Origin: Candidatus Dadabacteria bacterium UBA2774
Lineage (GTDB): Bacteria; Desulfobacterota_D; UBA1144; Nemesobacterales; UBA2774
Assembly: GCA_002352485.1 (NCBI GenBank)
Contig: DEIM01000021.1
Span: 1-18,745 of the forward strand
Direction of reading: 5' to 3'
DNA: 18,745 nucleotides
Part shown: positions 13,820 through 18,745 of the stretch, in pieces
Layout: each line of letters opens with the position of its first letter
How positions within the stretch are numbered: position 1 is the stretch's first letter
Notes under the pieces: generated by a model
Database searches by the model: none
What the model saw: the letters and a program-made list of their open reading frames with translations, nothing else
Told to the model about the DNA's origin: nothing
Program-made: the position numbers and the translations under genes

Positions 13820-15850
13820 ATGATACAGCTATCTGGTATATCCCTATCTTTTGGCTCAAGAGAGATATTTAAGAGCCTGAACTGGAACATCAAACAGGGC
13901 AAGAGAATCGGTCTCTTCGGCCCAAACGGTGTCGGTAAGACCACGCTCTTAAACATGATCGCGGGCAGGTTCGCGCCCGATGAAGGTAGGCTTTCAATTC
14001 CCCCTTCGCACGTGATCGGCTATCTGCCTCAGGAGGCTCAGGAAACAGCGACAGACAAAACCGTTCTCTCTGAAGCCCTAACCGCGTTTAAGGATATAAT
14101 GGAGCTTGAGAGGGAAGAGGAAGAGCTTACTAAAGAGCTTTGTGAGAGTGATGATCAAATATCCCCTGAGTATCAGAAAATCCTTTTGAGACTAGACACG
14201 GTACATGAAGAGCTTAGGTCCAGGGACTCGCACACCGTACGTTATCAGACTGAGAAGATGCTCACCGGGCTTGGGTTTGAGGCCGGGGAATTAGAAAAAG
14301 AGATCGGCACTTTCTCGGGCGGGTGGAGGATGAGGGTCGCGCTTGCAAAGCTCCTGCTTCAAAAGCCCAATGTACTCCTTTTGGACGAGCCCACGAACCA
14401 CCTCGATATTGAAAGTATCGACTGGCTGGAAAGTTATTTAGAAAGGTTAGAAGGAAGCGTAGTGCTGGTGTCTCACGACCGCTATTTTCTGGACAGAATG
14501 GTGAACACTATTGCAGAGTTAGAGAGCGGGCAGATTACTGAGTACACAGGCAATTACTCTACCTATCTTACTGAAAAGGGCTCAAGGCTTGAAATACAAA
14601 AAGCAGCTTATGATAATCAGCAGAGAAAAATAAAGGATACAGAGCGGTTTATAGAGAGGTTTCGCTACAAGAATACCAAGGCAAAGCAGGTGCAGAGCCG
14701 GATAAAAATGCTCGAGAAGCTCGATAGGCTTCCCGAGCCTGCAAGCGACAGTGCGCCGATACATATTAAATTCCCCGAGCCTGAGCGATCGGGCAAAGTG
14801 GTGCTTGAGCTATCTGAATTTTCTAAAATCTATCCTGGCGAAGGCGGCGGAGAGAAAGAGGTGTTTTCCGCAGCGGGACCGCTAAGTATTTCAAGGGGCG
14901 ACAAGATCGCTCTAATAGGTAAAAACGGAGCAGGCAAGAGCACGCTATCGCGAATACTCGTTGGTGATGAGCCGTTTACCGGGGATAGAAAAGCGGGGCA
15001 TAACGTCGAGCTTACATTTTTTGCTCAGCACCAGGCTGAGACGCTTGATCCTAAAAACACCATAATCGAGGAGCTTGAGTCTGAGAGCAGGGGTCGGAGC
15101 GAAACCGAAATCCGCTCACTCCTGGGAGCTTTTCTCTTCTCGGGTGAGGAGGTATACAAAAAAGTGGGGGTGCTCTCGGGAGGGGAAAAGAGCAGGGTAG
15201 CCCTGGCAAAGACACTCCTATATCCAAAGAACTTCATGATTCTGGACGAGCCTACAAACCACTTGGACATTCAGTCGAGGAATGTTCTCGTAGACGCGCT
15301 AAGGCAATACGGGGGCACCTTTGTTGTTGTCAGCCACGACCGGCATTTTCTTGACCGGGTGGCAAACAAGGTCTGGTACGCTGAGGATAAGAGAATTGTT
15401 ACTTACCCCGGAACCTATTCAGAATTCCATTATCACCAGAACCTAAGGGAGAGCGGGGGCGGCAATTCGATATCAAGCATCGATGCCTCAACACCCGCAC
15501 AGGTTTCTCCTGAGAGAAACCCGGAAGAAAAAAGGCGTGAGGATGCCAAGAGACGTAACCGTCTGTACAGGGAGCTCAAGGAGCGAGGGCTCGAGGGTAT
15601 GGAAAACTGGAGCGAGCTAACATCCGCTCAGCTAAGCGACGCTCTTAAAGAGCTTGAAGTGAAAATCCACAGTTTTGAGGATGACAGGGATAGAGTCGAG
15701 AAATACTTGGCCGATCCCGAAAGCTTCAAAGATAAGGAAAGCTCGGAAGAAGCCGCTCGCAATTTTAACAGTCTCAACGACCAACTGAAAAAACTATACG
15801 AGACCTGGGACTCGGTATCCTCTCACATAGATAATATTTCCAGCGAATAA
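13820..15850 (+). CDS. ABC-F family ATPase (Uup/YheS/EttA-like)
   Basis: This soluble twin-ATPase protein of the ABC-F class acts on the ribosome rather than in transport. It has 676 residues. ABC domain 1 has Walker A GPNGVGKTT (34-42), signature FSGGW (165-169) and LLLDEPTNHLD, followed by an inter-domain linker with basic and aromatic residues (about 230-330, RFRYKNTKAKQVQSR) that would reach the tRNA/peptidyl site. ABC domain 2 has Walker A GKNGAGKST (367-375), signature LSGGE (452-456) and a second DEPTNHLD. A C-terminal coiled coil (about 570-675) is the Uup/YheS-type extension. There are no membrane segments. No Shine-Dalgarno sequence is seen, and TATAAT at 13811-13816 ends four bases before the ATG, so the message may be nearly leaderless if that box is used. 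Family members rescue stalled ribosomes or resist antibiotics; which applies here cannot be told. Confidence 0.92.
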   Translation: MIQLSGISLSFGSREIFKSLNWNIKQGKRIGLFGPNGVGKTTLLNMIAGRFAPDEGRLSIPPSHVIGYLPQEAQETATDKTVLSEALTAFKDIMELEREEEELTKELCESDDQISPEYQKILLRLDTVHEELRSRDSHTVRYQTEKMLTGLGFEAGELEKEIGTFSGGWRMRVALAKLLLQKPNVLLLDEPTNHLDIESIDWLESYLERLEGSVVLVSHDRYFLDRMVNTIAELESGQITEYTGNYSTYLTEKGSRLEIQKAAYDNQQRKIKDTERFIERFRYKNTKAKQVQSRIKMLEKLDRLPEPASDSAPIHIKFPEPERSGKVVLELSEFSKIYPGEGGGEKEVFSAAGPLSISRGDKIALIGKNGAGKSTLSRILVGDEPFTGDRKAGHNVELTFFAQHQAETLDPKNTIIEELESESRGRSETEIRSLLGAFLFSGEEVYKKVGVLSGGEKSRVALAKTLLYPKNFMILDEPTNHLDIQSRNVLVDALRQYGGTFVVVSHDRHFLDRVANKVWYAEDKRIVTYPGTYSEFHYHQNLRESGGGNSISSIDASTPAQVSPERNPEEKRREDAKRRNRLYRELKERGLEGMENWSELTSAQLSDALKELEVKIHSFEDDRDRVEKYLADPESFKDKESSEEAARNFNSLNDQLKKLYETWDSVSSHIDNISSE

Positions 15851-15855
15851 ATTGC

Positions 15856-16194
15856 CTACTCCTCGTATAGCTTGATCTCAAGCTCCGGGTGAGCCCCGGG
15901 AAGGGCTGTCCTGAACCAGATAAACGGCAGCAGCGGATTGGGAAGCCAGTATAGCCACCCAAGATTCTTTACCTTATTACCGTCTTTGGCAACAAAATCC
16001 TGCCAAACGTATAGGAATTTATAAGGACATAGTCCCGGAATGTAATTGGTTTTAAATCCATCCGTCTTAAGGTATTTCCCGCTTATGTAGTAATTGCCTT
16101 CAAACGGAGTAATACCCCACCCAAGGGGTCCCTCAGCCAGTAGAGCTCCGGAATGTCTGTGAGTAATACGGACGTATTTTTTTGTTTTAGGCAT
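15856..16194 (-). CDS. Unknown 112-residue aromatic-rich protein
   Basis: I do not recognise the family with confidence. The protein begins with a basic stretch (MPKTKKYVRITHRHSGA) and has a glycine/aromatic pattern: GPLGWGITPFEGNYY (about 23-37), PGLCPYKFLYVWQDF (53-67) and a very aromatic NLGWLYWLPNPLLPFIWFR (about 77-95), ending in an acidic tail. The aromatic segment could bury in a membrane surface or form the core of a small beta fold. The gene is convergent with the ABC-F gene (stops five bases apart) and begins 145 bases after the htpX stop. ATG at 16194 is used; the upstream minus-strand sequence is AT-rich with no clear ribosome site. It looks real because conserved-looking W/P/G positions fill most of the open frame. 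Confidence 0.62.
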   Translation of the reverse strand: MPKTKKYVRITHRHSGALLAEGPLGWGITPFEGNYYISGKYLKTDGFKTNYIPGLCPYKFLYVWQDFVAKDGNKVKNLGWLYWLPNPLLPFIWFRTALPGAHPELEIKLYEE

Positions 16195-16339
16195 ATATTA
16201 TCGGATGGATTTAGATGCCTTTAGATTCGCAGACCACGTCTCTTGATTTTATTCCTGCCTCGGCATCGCTGTACTAATATTATTCCTGCTCTCGCTCACA
16301 TACTACGTTCACTCGCGGCCCCCAGCCTCTGTCCCCAGG

Positions 16340-17185
16340 TTAAGACCTGCCGTATGCCATGTTCTCGAGCCTTCTGATGCGCTCGTCCATGGGCGGGTGG
16401 GTGCTGAAGAGTGCGCCAAGCCCTTTCCCTGTTAGCGGGCTTGCAATAAGCATGTGAGAGGTGCTGTCGGCGACCTGCTCGCTCACCTGAAGCGGGACTC
16501 GTCCTGAAGCTGCTCCCAGTTTTCTGAGCGCGTTTGCCAAAGATATAGGGTTCCCGCTTATCTCGGCCCCTCCCTTGTCGGCTCCGTATTCCCTTGTTCT
16601 CGAAATTGCGAGTCTGATTACCGTAGCCGCTATTGGAGCAAGTATAACCATTGCGATTAGTGCTATAGGGTTTCCGCCCCTGTCTCTTCCACCACCGAAG
16701 AACATTGCGATATAGGCCATATAAGTGATTGCCGTGGCCAGAGTGGCTGCAATCGAGCCGATTAATATATCTCTGTTCTTAATATGGGCAAGCTCGTGAG
16801 CTAGCACACCCTTAAGCTCGTCACGGGTGAGCAGTCTCATAATTCCCTGTGTTACCGCGACTGCAGAGTGGTTGTAGTTCCTGCCTGTAGCAAAAGCATT
16901 AGGCTGGTCCTGCGGAGTGATATACACCTTGGGCATAGGGAGTCCTGCGTTTTGCGCAAGCTCCTGAACGTCTCCGTAAAGCTCGGGCGCGTCCTCGTAC
17001 TTTACCTCTTTTCCTTTGTAAAGGGACAGCACGATCTTGTCGCTCCACCAGTAGCTGGCAAAGTTCATGATGAGTGCGATGATAAGCGCGATCGTTGCGC
17101 CGCCCTGGCCCCCGAAATATGCGCCGATTGCGATCAGAATGCCCGACATACCGGCAAGTAGTATTACGCTTTTAAGAGTATTCAT
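16340..17185 (-). CDS. htpX: HtpX-type membrane zinc metalloprotease (M48)
   Basis: HtpX is an inner-membrane zinc endoprotease that clears misfolded membrane proteins alongside FtsH. The product has 281 residues, the normal length. Two N-terminal membrane helices (about 5-23 and 29-47) precede the catalytic domain. The zinc motif is HELAH (His130, Glu131, His134), with the third ligand expected at Glu199 in SRTREYGAD. PQDQPNAFATG (91-101) is the family substrate-side motif. Two more helices lie at about 142-163 and 173-192, and the C-terminal STHPPMDERIRRLE is also typical. An AGAGGAG lies just before the ATG on the minus strand, a strong ribosome site. The gene is divergent from a small membrane-protein gene across 132 bases that include an inverted repeat ATTATC-AA-GATAAT near 17239-17252, a possible regulator site. 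Confidence 0.95.
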   Translation of the reverse strand: MNTLKSVILLAGMSGILIAIGAYFGGQGGATIALIIALIMNFASYWWSDKIVLSLYKGKEVKYEDAPELYGDVQELAQNAGLPMPKVYITPQDQPNAFATGRNYNHSAVAVTQGIMRLLTRDELKGVLAHELAHIKNRDILIGSIAATLATAITYMAYIAMFFGGGRDRGGNPIALIAMVILAPIAATVIRLAISRTREYGADKGGAEISGNPISLANALRKLGAASGRVPLQVSEQVADSTSHMLIASPLTGKGLGALFSTHPPMDERIRRLENMAYGRS

Positions 17186-17317
17186 ATTTTCTCCTCTTTC
17201 TAATAAATGTACCTATATTAATCCGTATGAGCAGATATATTATCAAGATAATGCTTGAGACCTAAAATTCAAGTATGATTTCATGCGTTAAAATTTACCG
17301 ACAATAGGGAACTTCAA

Positions 17318-17620
17318 ATGTCAGGTTTGATAATATGGCAGTTAATAGGCTCGTTCACCAATGTATTCCTGCTGACGAGGACTCTGGATTATTTTCTAAA
17401 AAGATTCCGTGTTGCTGACAGGAAGAGGGCTTATATAGTATTTTTGACAATAGCTTTAATCGACCTTGCAGGTCTGGTACTATTTTTCGGCGGTTTGCGC
17501 ATAGGTCTTCACGCGTGGCTAATGTATTATATGCCGTTTCTGGTAATGTGGCTGCTCAAAGACCTGATAGAAGCTTCGAGGAAGGAAAAGGAGAAGGCCC
17601 AGGCAGTAGAAACTGAATAG
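17318..17620 (+). CDS. Small membrane protein of unknown function
   Basis: This is a 100-residue protein with three hydrophobic segments, at about 3-21, 39-60 and 65-83. A basic loop (about 24-37, DYFLKRFRVADRKRA) lies after the first, and a Lys/Glu-rich tail ends the protein (RKEKEKAQAVETE). The positive-inside rule suggests the loop is cytoplasmic. I see no known motif. AGGGA lies nine bases before the ATG. It is divergent from htpX and its stop is one base from the first ATG of the next gene, so the two small genes form an operon. Confidence 0.65.
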   Translation: MSGLIIWQLIGSFTNVFLLTRTLDYFLKRFRVADRKRAYIVFLTIALIDLAGLVLFFGGLRIGLHAWLMYYMPFLVMWLLKDLIEASRKEKEKAQAVETE

Positions 17621-17621
17621 A

Positions 17622-17927
17622 ATGAGGCGACGTATAACCATGGAAATTTCGGACAGGAAAAATCAGAAGATAGATATAGTTCTTACGCTCTACGGAGATA
17701 TTCTATATGAGCTTACTCAGAGGATTAACCAAAAGGCCGTAGACTATGACGCCGTGAAAAGTGCTGCGCGCGAGGTGCTTGATGAATCTCTCACGGATAT
17801 GGACCTTTCCACAATACTCAAGCTCGAAGGCAGCTTGAACGGCAAATTCCCCGGTGTTCAGAACCGCTTAAAGAACCTCCTTAAAGTCCAGGTAAAAAAG
17901 CGAGTCCTAAACGGGCACAGTCTATAA
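17622..17927 (+). CDS. Small helical cytoplasmic protein of unknown function
   Basis: The product is 101 residues from the ATG at 17622, or 95 from the ATG at 17640. The second start has GAGG 12 bases upstream and removes an arginine-rich leader (MRRRIT) that looks unlike the rest, so it may be the true one; I give the longer form because the first ATG is one base after the previous stop, which suits translational coupling. The protein is soluble, helical and charged, with a heptad-like first half (DIVLTLYGDILYELTQRINQ) and a basic C-terminus (KNLLKVQVKKRVL). No family is recognised. It lies 131 bases before purC, which has its own promoter. Confidence 0.6.
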   Translation: MRRRITMEISDRKNQKIDIVLTLYGDILYELTQRINQKAVDYDAVKSAAREVLDESLTDMDLSTILKLEGSLNGKFPGVQNRLKNLLKVQVKKRVLNGHSL

Positions 17928-17982
17928 ATCTATCAAATTAGTAACATCCGCTCATATACTTGCAGGGTTTTATAATATCCCT

Positions 17983-18011
17983 TTGACTTCTTTTTTATTC
18001 TTCAATAGAAT
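17983..18011 (+). promoter_or_regulatory. Sigma70-type promoter for purC
   Basis: TTGACT (17983-17988) and TAGAAT (18006-18011) are exactly 17 bases apart, a close match to consensus. The expected leader is about 40 bases and contains AAGGGAGAG just upstream of the ATG at 18059. I see no purine riboswitch or clear PurR-box palindrome in this short leader. Confidence 0.6.
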
Positions 18012-18058
18012 TTCCCTCTGAGGTTTACAAATCTAAGAACCAAGGGAGAGGGTCTCTT

Positions 18059-18745
18059 ATGTCACAGGACACAGTTGTAATGCAGACGGAGTTTCATGGG
18101 GTCGGCGCGCCTAAAAGGGGAAAAGTGCGCGATATATACGATTTGGGGGATAAGCTCCTGATCGTTGTTTCGGACCGTATTTCTGCTTTTGATGTAATTC
18201 TGCCCCAGGGTATACCTGGAAAAGGCGCCGTGTTAAATCAGATCTCTAAATACTGGTTCGACAACACAACCGATATAATTGTCAATCACCTGATCTCAAC
18301 AGAGGTCTCTGATTTCCCGCATGCATTTCACGCATACGCAGATGTGCTCGATGGAAGGAGTATGCTGGTACAGAAGACAAAGCCGCTTCCTGTAGAGTGT
18401 ATAGTCAGGGGCTACATCACGGGCTCTGGCTGGAAGGAATACCAGAAGAGCGAATCTGTTTGCGGTATAGCGCTTCCCTCGGGGCTCGTGGAATCGGATA
18501 AATTGGAGAACCCTATATTTACTCCTTCGACTAAAGCTGAAGAGGGGGAGCACGACGAGAATATAACTTTTGAGCAGACGGTCGAGCTCATAGGACAGGA
18601 GCTCTCGGAAAAGGTTAGGGACGTAAGTATAGCGCTCTATTCCAAAGCTAGAGACATAGCGGATAAGAAAGGGATTATTATTGCCGATACAAAATTTGAA
18701 TTCGGTCTTGACGAGGGCGGGCAGCTGATTCTGATCGACGAGGCG
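18059..18745 (+). CDS. purC: SAICAR synthetase PurC (3' end outside window)
   Basis: This cytoplasmic enzyme of purine synthesis condenses CAIR with aspartate using ATP to give SAICAR. From the ATG at 18059 the frame is open for 229 codons to the window edge; the family is usually about 240 to 310 residues. Visible family marks are the nucleotide-binding GKVRDIYDLGDKLLIVVSDR near the N-terminus, ISAFDVILPQGIPGKGAVLN, PLPVECIVRGYITGSGWKEY in the middle, NPIFTPSTKAEEGEHDENI, and IADTKFEFGLDEGGQLILID near the edge. The spacing of these blocks fits the longer yeast ADE1-like form more than short E. coli PurC. AAGGGAGAG lies close upstream of the start. An in-frame ATG at 18080 is possible but lies inside a less well-spaced context. 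Confidence 0.93.
   Translation, partial: MSQDTVVMQTEFHGVGAPKRGKVRDIYDLGDKLLIVVSDRISAFDVILPQGIPGKGAVLNQISKYWFDNTTDIIVNHLISTEVSDFPHAFHAYADVLDGRSMLVQKTKPLPVECIVRGYITGSGWKEYQKSESVCGIALPSGLVESDKLENPIFTPSTKAEEGEHDENITFEQTVELIGQELSEKVRDVSIALYSKARDIADKKGIIIADTKFEFGLDEGGQLILIDEA

Noticed and set aside
16251..16294. Direct repeat of ATTCCTGC with CTCG nearby (16251 and 16282) between htpX and the unknown gene
   Set aside because: Two imperfect short copies are expected by chance; there is no array and no flanking element.
18296..18553. An 85-residue open frame on the minus strand inside purC
   Set aside because: It is antisense to well-conserved PurC motifs and has no recognisable content.

Overview
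The window looks like a stretch of ordinary chromosome from a Gram-negative, mesophilic-type bacterium. Evidence for this is a lipoprotein signal peptide, HtpX, a complex I NuoE subunit and FadI/FadJ-type proteins. GC content is moderate and coding density is high. I see no transposase, integrase, phage gene, CRISPR array, tRNA or rRNA. Protein style suggests an uncultured deltaproteobacterial or similar (for example Dadabacteria-like) lineage, but that placement is only a guess.

Layout. At the left edge a minus-strand run reads nuoE (2478-1993), a MOFRL-type glycerate 2-kinase (1961-633) and a metallophosphoesterase that leaves the window (605 to edge). Divergent from it are a TerB-like protein (2695-3159) and a fadI-fadJ type pair (3346-4635, 4658-6814). 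Next come a VKOR-thioredoxin fusion for disulfide formation (6894-7772), a YqjD/ElaB-like plus holin-X-like membrane pair (7984-8760), and a convergent class I glutamine-amidotransferase-like gamma-glutamyl hydrolase (9463-8762). A divergent promoter region separates that gene from a GCS2 amidoligase fused to two CBS domains (9696-11588), which is followed in the same frame by a zinc aspartoacylase/succinylglutamate-desuccinylase-like enzyme (11598-12797). Then come an unknown membrane protein, a small lipoprotein, an ABC-F ATPase, an unknown 112-residue protein on the minus strand, HtpX on the minus strand, two small unknown proteins, and the first 229 codons of purC.

The most unusual locus is fadI-fadJ. 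Both genes are intact, in the classical order, and align along their length with the fatty-acid oxidation complex. However, the residues that do the chemistry are changed. The thiolase keeps Cys91 and His385 but has Ser415 where the second catalytic cysteine belongs. The FadJ-like protein has Gln144 for the second hydratase glutamate and Pro73 in the oxyanion-hole loop. Its NAD loop is degenerate (G-E-S-M-G-A for GxGxxG), and in the dehydrogenase Phe438, Asn459 and Ser509 replace the catalytic Ser, His and Asn. This pattern suggests a fatty-acid-oxidation-like complex that has been turned into a pseudoenzyme or given another job, rather than a random broken gene.

A second cluster worth attention is the gamma-glutamyl hydrolase, GCS2-CBS ligase and zinc amidohydrolase (8762-12797). 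Together these could make and take apart a small gamma-glutamyl or acyl-amino-acid compound. The ligase and the amidohydrolase are separated only by a TGA in a shared frame, and the second has only a TTG start.
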